Assembly: GCF_004136015.1 (NCBI RefSeq)
Contig: NZ_CP024866.1
Coordinates: 3,149,522-3,213,521 of the forward strand
Length of the DNA: 64,000 nt
Source of the DNA: Pseudomonas sp. ACM7
GTDB lineage: Bacteria; Pseudomonadota; Gammaproteobacteria; Pseudomonadales; Pseudomonadaceae
Reading direction: 5' to 3'
Both the position numbers and the translations under genes were made by a program. Positions 1 to 9,707 of the stretch are shown piece by piece. The first letter of the stretch is position 1. Every line of letters starts with the position of its first letter. The notes beneath the pieces are model-generated. The model saw only the letters and a program-made list of their open reading frames with translations, was not told the origin of the DNA and ran no database searches.

Positions 1-270
1 CGCAGAGACTGACTAAACGGGGTCGATGACATGAAGTGCGAGGGCCTTCCGAGGCAATGACGCTAAATTGAGCCAGTAATGACGCCGACGCAATGGCGCC
101 GATCACATCTGACAGCAAAATCTGTTCCTTCCCTGTTCTTACACTGCAACGCAATCCCTGTAGGAGCTGCCGCAGGCTGCGATCTTTTGATCTTGATCCT
201 GGAAAAACAAGATCAAAAGATCGCAGCCTCGTTTCACTCGGCAGCTCCTACAGGGATTGCGTTTGGGGGA
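1..270. other. Non-coding left edge with a long inverted repeat
   Basis: No convincing gene is visible in the first 270 bases; frames across it are shadows. Positions 151-260 hold a near-perfect inverted repeat whose arms (151-172 and 239-260) start GCAATCCCTGTAGGAGCTGC and are reverse complements, with an inner pair of GATCTTTTGATCTTG-type arms. The same repeat family recurs at 54661-54734 and 55653-55776. It may fold into a long hairpin downstream of the flavoprotein gene. Confidence 0.6.
151..260. repeat. TGTAGGAGCTGC inverted-repeat element, copy 1
   Basis: The outer arms of about 22 bases pair almost perfectly and an inner GATCTTTTGATC / GATCAAAAGATC stem continues the fold. Two shorter copies with the same outer and inner arms lie at 54661-54734 and 55653-55776, so this is a dispersed intergenic repeat family distinct from the GTGGGAGCGGGC REP doublets. 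Confidence 0.8.
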
Positions 271-1449
271 TTAGACGTATTGCGCGGCGGCGTAGCCGGA
301 GGCCCACGCCCACTGGAAGTTGAAACCGCCCAGATGCCCGGTGACGTCGAGCACTTCGCCGATGAAATACAAGCCAGGGCTTTTCAGCGATTCCATGGTC
401 TTGGACGACACCTCGTTGGTATCGACGCCGCCCAGGGTCACTTCAGCGGTGCGATAACCTTCAGTGCCGGCCGGAACCACTTTCCAACTCGCCAGTTTTT
501 CGGCGATGTCGGCAATTTCTGCATGGGTGTACTGCTTCATCGGTTTGGAGGCGAACCAGTTATCCGCCAGCAGGTTGGCCATCTTCTTGGTGAAGATTTC
601 CCCCAGCAGGGTTTTCAGCTCGCTGTTCGGGCGTTCGGCTTGCTGCTGTTGCAGCCAGCTCGGTACGTCGTGGTCCGGCATCAGGTTGATTTCTACCGTG
701 TCGCCGGATTCCCAGAACGATGAAATCTGCAAAATCGCCGGACCGCTGAGGCCGCGGTGGGTGAACAGGATGTTCTCGCGGAAACTCTGCTCATTGCAGC
801 TCACCAGGCAATCCACCGACGTACCGGACAGTTCGGTGCAAAGCTCCTTGAGCTGATCGGTGATGGTGAACGGCACCAGCCCGGCGCGGGTCGGCAGCAA
901 GTCGTGGCCGAACTGCTTGGCCACCTGATAGCCGAAACCGGTGGCACCCAGCGTCGGGATCGACAAGCCGCCAGTGGCGATCACTAACGATTCGCAGGTG
1001 ATCTGATCGAGGGTGGTTTGCAACAGGTAGCCGCTTTCCATTTTCTCGATGTGCTGGATCGAGGTGTCCAGGTGCAGGCTGACGCCGACCTGATCGCACT
1101 CGTTGAGCAGCATGTCGAGAATGTCGCTGGATTTGTTATCGCAGAACAACTGGCCGAGTTTTTTCTCGTGGTACGGCACGCCGTGTTTGGCGACCATGCC
1201 GATGAAATCCCACTGGGTGTAGCGGGCCAGGGCGGATTTGCAGAAGTGTTCGTTCTGCGAGAGAAAATTGCTCGGTTCGGTGTACATGTTGGTGAAATTG
1301 CAGCGGCCACCGCCCGACATCAGGATTTTCTTGCCGGCCTTGTTGGCATGGTCGAGCAACATCACCTTGCGCCCGCGCCCGGCGGCAGTCAGCGCACACA
1401 TCAAACCTGCGGCGCCAGCGCCAATGATCACGACTTCGGTAGAGCGCAA
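271..1449 (-). CDS. HI0933/YhiN-type FAD-dependent oxidoreductase
   Basis: The protein is a flavoprotein of the HI0933 (YhiN, BaiN-like) family. Near the N terminus it has the dinucleotide-binding loop VVIIGAGAAGLMCA, then the family signature KAGKKILMSGGGRCNFTN, and at the C terminus the FAD-contacting GHLGGFNFQWAWASG. The most likely start is the TTG at 1449, because AGAGGA sits 7 bases upstream and the protein then starts just before the Rossmann fold; an upstream ATG at 1476 has no such site and adds nine unlikely residues. The length, about 392 residues, is normal for the family. The physiological substrate is not known. It is separated from dbpA by a REP doublet. Confidence 0.85.
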   Translation of the reverse strand: MRSTEVVIIGAGAAGLMCALTAAGRGRKVMLLDHANKAGKKILMSGGGRCNFTNMYTEPSNFLSQNEHFCKSALARYTQWDFIGMVAKHGVPYHEKKLGQLFCDNKSSDILDMLLNECDQVGVSLHLDTSIQHIEKMESGYLLQTTLDQITCESLVIATGGLSIPTLGATGFGYQVAKQFGHDLLPTRAGLVPFTITDQLKELCTELSGTSVDCLVSCNEQSFRENILFTHRGLSGPAILQISSFWESGDTVEINLMPDHDVPSWLQQQQAERPNSELKTLLGEIFTKKMANLLADNWFASKPMKQYTHAEIADIAEKLASWKVVPAGTEGYRTAEVTLGGVDTNEVSSKTMESLKSPGLYFIGEVLDVTGHLGGFNFQWAWASGYAAAQYV

Positions 1450-1484
1450 AACGGTGTCCTCTTGATCTGTCACCACAAAACTAA

Positions 1485-1576
1485 CTGTGGGAGCGGGCTT
1501 GCTCGCGAAAGCGGTGTGTCAGCCAACATCAATGGCGACTGACAGATTGCATTCGCGAGCAAGCCCGCTCCCACAG
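1485..1576. repeat. REP doublet (REPIN) 1
   Basis: Two inverted copies of the REP core GTGGGAGCGGGCTTGCTCGC flank a variable centre of about 45 bases. It lies between dbpA and the flavoprotein gene. It is the first of about sixteen such doublets in the window, all intergenic. Confidence 0.9.
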
Positions 1577-1602
1577 GGGATCTTCGTTGGGTCGAAGAAT
1601 CC

Positions 1603-3003
1603 TTACAAAATCCGCACGCGCAGCGAACGGCCTTTGATCTTGCCGTCATTCAGACGCTGCAACGCTTGCTTGGCGATCCCGCGTTCCACCGCCACATAGG
1701 CCTGGAAGTCGAAAATCGCGATCTTGCCAACCTGAGCGCCGGGAATGCCAGCATCACCGGTCAATGCGCCAAGAATGTCGCCCGGACGAACCTTGTCTTT
1801 ACGGCCAGCGCCGATGACCAGCGTACTCATCACCGGCAGCAGCGGAGCGCCGCCCTGGGATTTGAGGTTGTCCAGCTGATCCCAGCTCAACGGCGAGTTC
1901 TGCAGTTGCTCGATGGCTTGGGCGCGGTGGGCTTCGGACGGTGCGACCAGGCTGATCGCAATACCTTTCTCACCAGCGCGGCCCGTACGGCCAACACGGT
2001 GGATGTGGATTTCCGAATCACGGGCCAGTTCGACGTTGATCACCATGTCCAGCGCATCGATGTCCAGACCGCGAGCGGCGACGTCAGTGGCGACCAGCAC
2101 CGAGGTGCTGCGGTTGGCGAACATGGCCAGCACCTGGTCACGGTCACGCTGTTCCAGATCGCCATGCAGGCCGACGGCGGAGATGCCTTTGGAGGTCAGG
2201 TGATCGACGGTTTCCTGAACCTGCTGCTTGGTGAAGCAGAAGGCGACACAGGATGCCGGACGATGATGCGCTAGGACTTTGACCACGGCGTCCATGCGCT
2301 CTTCCGGGGAAATCTCGTAGAAACGCTGCTCGATCTGCGTGTCGTCGTGGAACGCCTCGGCCTTCACGATCTGAGGGTTGCGCATGAACTTCGCGGCCAA
2401 CTGCTTGATGCCCGTCGGGTACGTGGCGGAGAACAGCAGGGTCTGGCGACGCTCCGGGCACTGGGCGATGATTTCTTCGATGGAGTCGTAGAAACCCATG
2501 TCGAGCATGCGGTCGGCTTCGTCGAGGATCAGCGTGTTCAGGCCATGGAGCACCAGCGAACCTTTGCGCAAATGCTGCTGAAGGCGGCCCGGGGTGCCGA
2601 CGATGATGTGCGCGCCGTGCTCCAGAGAGCCGATCTGTGGGCCGAAGGACACGCCGCCGCACAGGGTCAGGATCTTGATGTTGTCTTCGGCGCGGGCCAG
2701 ACGACGGAGTTCCTTGGCTACCTGGTCGGCCAGTTCGCGAGTCGGGCAGATGACCAGCGCCTGGCAACCGAAGAAGCGCGGATTGATCGGGTTCAGCAGG
2801 CCGATACCGAAGGCGGCGGTCTTGCCGCTGCCGGTCTTGGCCTGGGCGATCAGGTCCATCCCCTTGAGGATCACCGGCAAGCTTTGCGCCTGGATCGGCG
2901 TCATCTGGGCATAACCGAGGGAGTCGAGGTTAGCCAGCATGGCGGCGGACAGCGGCAAAGTATTAAAAGCGGTGGCGATGGTGGTCACGGGACTGGCCTG
3001 CAA
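1603..3003 (-). CDS. dbpA: ATP-dependent RNA helicase DbpA
   Basis: A DEAD-box helicase that in E. coli is targeted to hairpin 92 of 23S rRNA and acts in 50S ribosome assembly. The Q-motif region (TPIQAQSLPV) is at about residues 35-44, motif I AQAKTGSGKT at 52-61, motif II ILDEADRMLDMGF near 155, motif III SAT near 190, and motifs V and VI (VATDVAARGLD, HRVGRTGRAG) near 305 and 338. The C-terminal 75 residues form the DbpA RNA-binding domain (GDILGALTGDAGI through GRSLRVRIL), which separates it from RhlE-type helicases. The length of 466 residues is close to the usual 457-461. It stands alone as a single gene between repeats. Confidence 0.95.
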   Translation of the reverse strand: MQASPVTTIATAFNTLPLSAAMLANLDSLGYAQMTPIQAQSLPVILKGMDLIAQAKTGSGKTAAFGIGLLNPINPRFFGCQALVICPTRELADQVAKELRRLARAEDNIKILTLCGGVSFGPQIGSLEHGAHIIVGTPGRLQQHLRKGSLVLHGLNTLILDEADRMLDMGFYDSIEEIIAQCPERRQTLLFSATYPTGIKQLAAKFMRNPQIVKAEAFHDDTQIEQRFYEISPEERMDAVVKVLAHHRPASCVAFCFTKQQVQETVDHLTSKGISAVGLHGDLEQRDRDQVLAMFANRSTSVLVATDVAARGLDIDALDMVINVELARDSEIHIHRVGRTGRAGEKGIAISLVAPSEAHRAQAIEQLQNSPLSWDQLDNLKSQGGAPLLPVMSTLVIGAGRKDKVRPGDILGALTGDAGIPGAQVGKIAIFDFQAYVAVERGIAKQALQRLNDGKIKGRSLRVRIL

Positions 3004-3066
3004 AACAAAATGTCGCGCAGTGTACCAGTCTCGCTCTCTTCACCTGCAAATTCTGGACGAATAGTC

Positions 3067-3167
3067 GTAGCAGCTGCCGAGGCACGAGGCTGCGTCGGGC
3101 TGCGAAGCGGCCCCCGAGGGCGGTCCTGCGGACACGCAACGCAGCCTCGTGCCTCGGCAGCTGCTAC
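3067..3167. repeat. GTAGCAGCTGCCGAGGCACGAG inverted repeat, copy 1
   Basis: A roughly 100-base inverted repeat with arms GTAGCAGCTGCCGAGGCA and its complement and an inner GGCGGTCCTGCGGAC segment. Further copies are at 9588-9689 and 42326-42426, always intergenic. It is a different family from the REP doublets. Confidence 0.85.
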
Positions 3168-3170
3168 AGA

Positions 3171-4598
3171 TCAGTGCTCTATATCGTGCTCGCGGCTGAC
3201 CATCCGTCGGCCATCCTTTGGTGAAAGCTGGGAGAAGATCGTCGCAGCCAGCATCGCCATGATTCCGACCGTTACAAAGGTCAGCTGGAACGCGCCCAGC
3301 ACCGTGTCCACACCGTCGTTGCCGATCTCTGCGGTAAAGCCGCCGAGCAAGGCGCCGGCGCAGGCAACCCCGAGGCTCAGGGACAATTGCGCGACCACCG
3401 ACAGTAGGCTGTTGCCGCTGCTGGCGCTGGCGTCGTCGAGGTCGATCAGGGTTACGGTGTTCATGGCGGTGAACTGCAGCGAGTTGATCGCCCCCAGAAT
3501 CGATAGCATCACCAACAGCAACCAGTACGGCGTTTGTGCGCCGACCAGCCCCATGCTCGCCAGCATCAACCCCAGCGCCAACGTGTTGCCGGTCAGCACG
3601 ATGCGATAGCCCAAGCGTTCGATCAGCGGTCGCGCCACCGACTTGGCAACCATCGCTGCCGCCGCCAGCGGCAGCATGCTCATCCCGGCCTGGGACGGCG
3701 AGTAACCCAGCGCCACTTGCAGCAGCAACGGCACGAGAAACGGCAGGGCGCCGCTGCCCAGTCGGGCGAACAGGTTGCCGAGGATGCCCACGGCAAACGT
3801 CCGGGTCTTGAACAGTGACGGCGCGAACAACGGGTTTTCGATGTGCCCGGCCCGCAACCAATACGCCGCCAGACACGCCATGCCGCCGAACAGCAGCAAC
3901 ATCACGCGCAAGTGCGGCAGGTGCAGTTCGCCGAGGCCTTCCATGGCGATGGTGATCAGCACCATCGCCGCACCAAACAGCAAAAAGCCCAGGCTATCGA
4001 AGCGGGTGCGTTCAGTGCCGCGCAGGTCGGGGATGAATTTCCACACGGCGTAGCAACCGACAGCGCCGACCGGCAGGTTGATCAGGAAGATCCAGTGCCA
4101 GGTCAGGTATTCCACCATCCAGCCGCCCATGGTCGGGCCGATCAACGGGCCGAGCAGGCCGGGAATGGTGATGAAGCCCATGATCCGCACCAGATCCGAG
4201 CGCGGGTAGGCACGCAGCACCACCAACCGCCCGACCGGCAACATCAGCGCGCCGCCCAGGCCCTGAATCACCCGTGCGCCAATCAGCATGCTCAGGGTGC
4301 TCGACAGTGCGCAGAGCAACGAGCCGAGGCTGAACAGCAGAATCGCGCCGAAGAAGATTTTCCTAGTGCCGAAACGGTCGGCGATCCAGCCTGAGGCAGG
4401 GATCAGCAAGGCGACGGTGAGCATGTAGGCGATGATCACGCCCTGCATGCGCAGCGGGTCTTCGGCCAAGTCGCGGGCCATGGCGGGCAGGGCGGTGTTG
4501 AGGATGGTCCCGTCGAGGGATTGCATGAAGAACGCGATGGCGACGACCCACGGCACCCAGCGGGCGGTGACAGCGTCGAGAGGCGGGCGGTTGGGCAT
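3171..4598 (-). CDS. mdtD: DHA2-family multidrug MFS exporter (MdtD-like)
   Basis: A major facilitator superfamily drug:proton antiporter of the 14-TM DHA2 type. Features are LDGTILNTALPAMA in TM1, motif A-like GWIADRFGTRKIF after TM2, RVIQGLGGALMLPVGR (motif B with Arg) in TM4, and the antiporter motif C region GPLIGPTMGGWM in TM5. The sequence and its 475-residue length match proteins annotated MdtD in Pseudomonas. The start at 4598 is followed at once by a cytoplasmic leader and TM1. No regulator or partner membrane-fusion protein is adjacent, so its substrates cannot be inferred from context. Confidence 0.85.
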   Translation of the reverse strand: MPNRPPLDAVTARWVPWVVAIAFFMQSLDGTILNTALPAMARDLAEDPLRMQGVIIAYMLTVALLIPASGWIADRFGTRKIFFGAILLFSLGSLLCALSSTLSMLIGARVIQGLGGALMLPVGRLVVLRAYPRSDLVRIMGFITIPGLLGPLIGPTMGGWMVEYLTWHWIFLINLPVGAVGCYAVWKFIPDLRGTERTRFDSLGFLLFGAAMVLITIAMEGLGELHLPHLRVMLLLFGGMACLAAYWLRAGHIENPLFAPSLFKTRTFAVGILGNLFARLGSGALPFLVPLLLQVALGYSPSQAGMSMLPLAAAAMVAKSVARPLIERLGYRIVLTGNTLALGLMLASMGLVGAQTPYWLLLVMLSILGAINSLQFTAMNTVTLIDLDDASASSGNSLLSVVAQLSLSLGVACAGALLGGFTAEIGNDGVDTVLGAFQLTFVTVGIMAMLAATIFSQLSPKDGRRMVSREHDIEH

Positions 4599-4650
4599 GG
4601 GACCTCTTGTGGGTTGAAGTTAATGCAAAATCACTGTGTCTCACGGTCCA

Positions 4651-4756
4651 TGTGGGAGCGGCGGTGCGGCGATCCGACTTGCTCGCGAAGAGGTCATCAC
4701 ATCCAACATCAATGTTGACGGATCCATCGCTTTCGCGAGCAAGCCCGCTCCCACAG
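4651..4756. repeat. REP doublet (REPIN) 2
   Basis: Inverted REP cores, one of the variant GTGGGAGCGGCGGTGCGGCG type and one of the common GCGAGCAAGCCCGCTCCCAC type, between the TldE-like gene and mdtD. Confidence 0.85.
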
Positions 4757-4783
4757 GGCCTTCTGTGTACCGTGGGATTGTGC

Positions 4784-6121
4784 TTACAGGGTCAGGGTCA
4801 ATCGGCTCACGAGCGCCCCCGGCAACAACGCCGAGGCCGTGGCCCGCTGGCTGTAGGTGCTGGCCGACAACATCAGCTCACGCTCCTCGGTCAAAGCCTC
4901 CAGCTGCGAACCCAACAAACTGTAAGCACTGTCATCGAACCGCATGGTGCTCACCGGCGCCTGAATCTCGCCGTTCTCGACCCAGAAGGTCGCAAACCGC
5001 GTCATGCCGGTCAGGCGTGCCGCCGGCTGATCGGAGTAGTTCAGGTACCACAGGTTGCTGATGTACAAGCCAGTGCCCAGTTGCTTGAGAATCTCTGCGT
5101 CAGGCAACGTGCCGGCGGCCATGTTCACTGCGCTTGGCATTTCACCGCCGCTGGCGCCGTTGGCGGTCAGGCCGTACTCGGCCGCACTGCGTGAACTGAC
5201 CATCTGCGCGCCGGCCTTGCCGTTGACGATCAACCCCAGATCGCTGCGCGGATAACCTTCGCCGGAGAATGCCGGGCTCAACGAACCGCTGACCTTTTCA
5301 TCGACCGATACCAACGGGCTGAACGCACTGTCGCCCGCGTAAAGCTTCTGCAACGGACTGTTTTTGCTGGCAATCGACTGCGCCGAGAAGCCGCCCCAGC
5401 CCAGCATGTCCATGATTTCTCCCAGGGCTGCCGGCGCCAGATAGGCGCGGTACTGACCCGGCGCCAGGGTGTGTTGCGGTCTGCCGAGAAACGCCAACTG
5501 CTCGCGTGCTTGCGCAAAGCGCTTGGCAAACCCTTCGCTGTTCCAGTCGTGCCCGGCGTAACTGGCTTTCACCGCCTGGCCGTTGTCATGGAACAGGCTG
5601 AAGTCGAAGTTGAAGCTGTTGGCCTGGTGCCAACCGAACGCACCCGAAGAACTGGCGAAACCGCGACTGATCGGGCCGGCGGCGTAGAAGCCGACCAGAT
5701 CCAGCCCTTTGGCGGCCTGGGTGATTTCAGCGACCACTTGCTCGGTGTCCGGCAGCGGGTGATCCTGAACGTTCTTGCTCTGCCAGCCGTTGTGGTTGAG
5801 CAACAGGTACGGATCCTGCGGCAGCAGCGGCAAGGTTTCGCGCAACTGTTGCAGACCTTCGGCCAGACGCTGCACATCGACTGCGGCATCACCGGAAAGC
5901 GTGATGTTCAAGTCGGCGTGGCGCCCCTCGTTGATCAGTTTGAAACCGACGCTCGCCTGCTGCACCTGGCCCGCCTGACGAACCTTGGCGTGGTTGAAGC
6001 GCACGAAGGCCGAGGATTCGGCGGCGTAACTTAGAGTGAATTGCTCCGGCTCGCGAATCGCATCGCGCAGCCAATTGACCAAGGCCTTGAACGCATCGGC
6101 CTGACTTTTCGACGTGCTCAT
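4784..6121 (-). CDS. TldE/PmbA-like metalloprotease-family subunit
   Basis: A member of the TldD/PmbA (TldE) family. In E. coli the TldD-TldE heterodimer is a Zn-dependent processing protease; TldD carries the metal site and TldE does not. No HExxxH motif is present here, and the C-terminal part (VENGEIQAPVSTMRFDD) is typical of the family. It starts at 6121 inside the stop of the upstream TldD-like gene (TGATG overlap), which implies translational coupling and a stoichiometric complex. At 445 residues it is a normal length. It is unlikely to be the canonical pmbA, because both subunits are paired here, whereas canonical tldD and pmbA are usually unlinked. Confidence 0.85.
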   Translation of the reverse strand: MSTSKSQADAFKALVNWLRDAIREPEQFTLSYAAESSAFVRFNHAKVRQAGQVQQASVGFKLINEGRHADLNITLSGDAAVDVQRLAEGLQQLRETLPLLPQDPYLLLNHNGWQSKNVQDHPLPDTEQVVAEITQAAKGLDLVGFYAAGPISRGFASSSGAFGWHQANSFNFDFSLFHDNGQAVKASYAGHDWNSEGFAKRFAQAREQLAFLGRPQHTLAPGQYRAYLAPAALGEIMDMLGWGGFSAQSIASKNSPLQKLYAGDSAFSPLVSVDEKVSGSLSPAFSGEGYPRSDLGLIVNGKAGAQMVSSRSAAEYGLTANGASGGEMPSAVNMAAGTLPDAEILKQLGTGLYISNLWYLNYSDQPAARLTGMTRFATFWVENGEIQAPVSTMRFDDSAYSLLGSQLEALTEERELMLSASTYSQRATASALLPGALVSRLTLTL

Positions 6122-7563
6122 CAGGCATCCCCCCCAAACACATCAACGTTGCTGAACACGCAGGCCGGCGACGCATGGCCGACGCGGATCACCTGGTTCG
6201 GTTCGCCCTTGCCGCAGTTCGGTGTGCCCAGGACCTTGACGGAGTTGGCATCGCCAACGGCGCTGAGGCTTTTCCAGAACTGAGCGGAAATCGCCCGGTA
6301 GTTGGGGTTCTTCACCACGCCTTTGAGTTCGCCGTTTTCGATCAACTGAGCCCATTCGCAGCCGAACTGGAATTTGTTGCGCGCATCGTCGATGGACCAC
6401 GATCGATTGGTCGACATCATGACGCCGTGTTCGATGTTGCCGATCAGTTGCTCCAGCGGTTGATCGCCGGGCTCGATGTTCAGGTTGGCCATGCGGTCGA
6501 TTGGCGGGCGGTTCCAGCCGCAAGCGCGGCTGTTGGCGACGCCTTCCATGCCGGCACGGAATTGCGACAGCGCGCCGCCCAGTGGACGCAGCAGCAAACC
6601 TTCCTTGATCAAAAATTGCTTGCTGGCAGCCGTGCCGTCGTCGTCATGGCCGTAACTGGCGAGTTGTTCGGGAATGTCCGGGTCGAAGGTCACGTTCAGC
6701 AGTTTGGAGCCGTATTGCAGGCTGCCGAAGTCTTCTGCCTTGACGAAGCTGGTGCCGGCGTAATTGCGTTCGTCGCCGAGGATGCGGTCCAGCTCCAACG
6801 GGTGACCGATGGATTCGTGGATCTGCAGCATCATTTGGTCCGGCATCAACAACAGGTCGCGCGGGCCTTGCGGGGTGTTCGGCGCCAGCAGCAATTGCAG
6901 CGCCTGATCGGCGACTGTCGGGCCTGCACCGACCAGGCCGCAGCGGCTGATCACATCAAAGCCGCCTTGTTGGCCGAAATTTTCGCGGCCCAGGGTACGG
7001 GTCTGGCTGTCGTTGCCGTCGTAGGCGGTGACTTGCAGGCTCGGGTAGACGAACCGCTGGGCCTGGCGCAGTTCGGCGCCGGCGCTGTTGAGGTAGATCT
7101 GTTCGACATTGGTGATGCCGATGCTCACTTCCCAGTTCACCAGTCGCTCATCCTTGGGCACGGCGGCGGATTCGGCACCGAGCAGTTGGTAGCAATCGCT
7201 CAGGGACGGGAAGGGCTGGTCGAGGTTCGGCGAAAAGTAGTCGGCGCGGTCGCTGGAGACGGCTTGCTCGCGCAGGTCGAGCAGAGCGTGGGGCTTGAGT
7301 CGGCGGGCTTGTTGCTCGGCTCGCTCCAGCGCGGCTTGCAGGCCGGATTGGGAAAGGTCGTTGGTCGCGGCGTAGGCTTCGACGCCGTTGACCCGAACGG
7401 TCAGCATCGCGCCTTCGTCACGGCTCAGGCTGGGAGGTTCAGCGACATTCTTGCGCACCGACAGGTACTGACCGGACTCGCGCACATAACGCAGCGAAAA
7501 GAATTCAGCGCCCGTGCGCAAGGCAGCGAAGCGCTGCTTGAGCTGGGGGTGGAAATCGAACAT
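6121..7563 (-). CDS. TldD-like zinc metalloprotease subunit
   Basis: Partner of the downstream TldE-like protein. The metal-binding HExxxH motif of TldD is present as IHESIGHPLE, about halfway along the 480 residues, and the later family stretches GMEGVANSRACGWN and ALGTPNCGKG-like (VLGTPNCGKGEP) are seen. The start at 7563 is preceded by a good ribosome site (complement AAGGAGG). Known family members trim peptides, including modified bacteriocin precursors; no peptide precursor gene is evident next to this pair, so the substrate is unknown. The two genes form a two-gene operon. Confidence 0.87.
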   Translation of the reverse strand: MFDFHPQLKQRFAALRTGAEFFSLRYVRESGQYLSVRKNVAEPPSLSRDEGAMLTVRVNGVEAYAATNDLSQSGLQAALERAEQQARRLKPHALLDLREQAVSSDRADYFSPNLDQPFPSLSDCYQLLGAESAAVPKDERLVNWEVSIGITNVEQIYLNSAGAELRQAQRFVYPSLQVTAYDGNDSQTRTLGRENFGQQGGFDVISRCGLVGAGPTVADQALQLLLAPNTPQGPRDLLLMPDQMMLQIHESIGHPLELDRILGDERNYAGTSFVKAEDFGSLQYGSKLLNVTFDPDIPEQLASYGHDDDGTAASKQFLIKEGLLLRPLGGALSQFRAGMEGVANSRACGWNRPPIDRMANLNIEPGDQPLEQLIGNIEHGVMMSTNRSWSIDDARNKFQFGCEWAQLIENGELKGVVKNPNYRAISAQFWKSLSAVGDANSVKVLGTPNCGKGEPNQVIRVGHASPACVFSNVDVFGGDA

Positions 7564-7732
7564 TCGGGAACCTCCTTGGTATGGAGTGGCGGTGTATCGA
7601 TGTTGCGAGGGGGTGAAACGTTTGCGTGGCGCTAGATTAGGCCTGCGCGGGGGGTAGGATCAAGCTTGGAGAGGCGTAGGAAAAGATTACCCGAGGTGGG
7701 TCAGAGGGAGATGTGGTGTCTGGCCGGGCCTC

Positions 7733-7825
7733 TTCGCGAGCAAGCCCGCCCCCACATTTGATCTCGGGTGTTCACAAATTTTGTGTTCACTGGAGATCTC
7801 CTGTGGGAGCGGGCTTGCTCGCGAA
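7733..7825. repeat. REP doublet (REPIN) 3
   Basis: Inverted REP cores in the gap between betA and the tldD-like gene (7564-7848). Nothing else is recognised in that 285-base gap. Confidence 0.88.
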
Positions 7826-7848
7826 GGGCGCACCGCGGTGTAACTGTC

Positions 7849-9552
7849 TTACTGCGCGGTAGGACTCACATCACGCAACGGCTTGCCACGCACTGGCGCA
7901 TCGCCGGCCACGAAGTAGGCGGCCTTGCTACGCGGCAATGGCTTGCGGCCACGGATCTTGTCGGCGATTTTCTCGGCGATCATGATCGTCGGCGCATTCA
8001 GGTTGCCGGTGGTGATGATCGGCATGATCGAGGCATCGACCACACGCAGGCTCTGCATGCCGTGCACACGACCTTCAGCGTCAACCACCGCCATTTCGTC
8101 GGTGCCCATCTTGCACGAGCAGGACGGGTGGAACGCGGTTTCGGCGTGTTCGCGGATGAACTGGTCGAGCTGTTCATCGGTTTGCACGTCGATGCCCGGG
8201 CTGATTTCGCGGCCACGGAACGCGTCCAGTGCAGGCTGTTGCATGATTTCACGGGTCAGGCGGATGCCGTCACGGAATTCCTGCCAGTCCTGCTCGGTGG
8301 CCATGTAGTTGAACAGGATGCTCGGGTACTCGCGCGGATCCTTGGACTTGGCCTGAATGCGACCACGGCTCGGCGAACGCATGGAACCCATGTGCGCCTG
8401 GAAACCGTGCTCTTTCACACCGTTGCTGCCGTTGTAGTTAATTGCGACCGGCAGGAAGTGGTACTGGATGTTCGGCCAATCGAATTCTGGACGGGTACGG
8501 ATGAAACCGCCGGCTTCGAACTGGTTGCTGGCGCCGATACCGGTGCCGTTGAACAGCCACTCGGCTCCGATGGCCGGCTGGTTGTACCAGAGCAGCGACG
8601 GGTACAGCGAGACCGGTTGGGTGCACGCGTATTGCAGGTACAGCTCGAGGTGATCCTGCAGGTTTTCACCCACGCCCGGCAGGTCGTGGACCACCGGGAT
8701 GTCGAGTTTTTTCAGCAGCTCGGCCGGGCCGACGCCGGAACGCTGCAGAATCTGCGGCGAAGCGATGGCGCCGGAGCACAGCAGCACTTCTTTGCGGGCG
8801 CGGGCTTCAACGCGCTCTTCAGCGGCGCCGATCAAGTAACGCACGCCGACCGCACGCTTGCCTTCGAACAGAATCTTGTCGGTCAGGGCGTGGGTGACGA
8901 TGGTCAGGGTCGAGCGCTTCTTGGCGATGTCCAGGTAACCGCGAGCGGTGCTGGCGCGACGGCCGTTCGGCGTCACGGTGCGGTCCATCGGACCGAAACC
9001 TTCCTGCTGGTAACCGTTGAGGTCTTCGGTGCGCGGGTAACCGGCTTGCACGCCGGCTTCAACCATCGCGTGGAACAGCGGGTTGTTGCCGGCTTTCGGC
9101 GTGGTCACGCTGACCGGACCTTCGCCACCGTGGTAGTCGTTCGCGCCGATGTCACGGGTTTCAGCCTTGCGGAAATACGGCAGGCAGTTCAGGTAATCCC
9201 AGTCTTCAAGACCTGGCAGTTTGGCCCAGTTGTCGTAGTCCATCGCGTTGCCGCGGATGTAGCACATGCCGTTGATCAGCGAAGAACCACCCAGGCCCTT
9301 GCCGCGACCGCATTCCATCCGGCGACCGTCCATGTGTGGTTCTGGATCGGTTTCGTAGCCCCAGTTGTAGCGACGACCTTGCAGCGGGAACGCCAAAGCA
9401 GCCGGCATTTGCGTGCGGAAGTCTAAACGGTAGTCCGGGCCGCCTGCTTCGAGCAGCAGGACGGTGACGCCTTCGTCTTCAGTCAGACGGGTCGCCAGGG
9501 TGTTACCGGCCGAGCCGGCACCGATGATGATGTAATCGAATTCTTGGGACAT
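7849..9552 (-). CDS. betA: Choline dehydrogenase BetA
   Basis: A membrane-associated GMC-family FAD enzyme that oxidises choline to betaine aldehyde, the first step to glycine betaine. The FAD loop [15 protein letters not shown] is at residues 8-22, GMC signature 1 appears as [15 protein letters not shown] near 90, signature 2 as [15 protein letters not shown] near 260, and the catalytic His region is HPSCSCKMG near 465. I chose the start MSQEFDY at 9552 rather than the in-frame codon at 9561; this gives 567 residues, the usual size. It is the last gene of betI-betB-betA and ends before a REP doublet. Confidence 0.97.
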   Translation of the reverse strand: MSQEFDYIIIGAGSAGNTLATRLTEDEGVTVLLLEAGGPDYRLDFRTQMPAALAFPLQGRRYNWGYETDPEPHMDGRRMECGRGKGLGGSSLINGMCYIRGNAMDYDNWAKLPGLEDWDYLNCLPYFRKAETRDIGANDYHGGEGPVSVTTPKAGNNPLFHAMVEAGVQAGYPRTEDLNGYQQEGFGPMDRTVTPNGRRASTARGYLDIAKKRSTLTIVTHALTDKILFEGKRAVGVRYLIGAAEERVEARARKEVLLCSGAIASPQILQRSGVGPAELLKKLDIPVVHDLPGVGENLQDHLELYLQYACTQPVSLYPSLLWYNQPAIGAEWLFNGTGIGASNQFEAGGFIRTRPEFDWPNIQYHFLPVAINYNGSNGVKEHGFQAHMGSMRSPSRGRIQAKSKDPREYPSILFNYMATEQDWQEFRDGIRLTREIMQQPALDAFRGREISPGIDVQTDEQLDQFIREHAETAFHPSCSCKMGTDEMAVVDAEGRVHGMQSLRVVDASIMPIITTGNLNAPTIMIAEKIADKIRGRKPLPRSKAAYFVAGDAPVRGKPLRDVSPTAQ

Positions 9553-9587
9553 TGAATGCACCCTCTTTGAAGTTGGTCAGGTCGCCT

Positions 9588-9689
9588 GTAGCAGCTGCCG
9601 AGGCACGAGGCTGCGTTGGGTCGCGCAGCGACCCTCTGAGGGCGGTCCTGCGGACACGCAACGCAGCCTCGTGCCTCGACAGCTGCTAC
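9588..9689. repeat. GTAGCAGCTGCCGAGGCACGAG inverted repeat, copy 2
   Basis: A second copy of the family seen at 3067-3167, here filling the betB-betA intergenic gap within the operon. A long hairpin in this position could affect relative transcript levels; that is inference. Confidence 0.85.
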
Positions 9690-9707
9690 CGGGTATTCAG
9701 CCGGGGC

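Noticed and set aside
1485..1576. Possible CRISPR-like repeats from recurring GTGGGAGCGGGC sequences
   Set aside because: The repeats are dispersed inverted pairs in intergenic gaps rather than regularly spaced direct repeats, and no cas genes are present.
7768..9426. 552-residue plus-strand frame over betA
   Set aside because: The opposite strand encodes complete BetA with all GMC motifs; this frame reads from a REP doublet.
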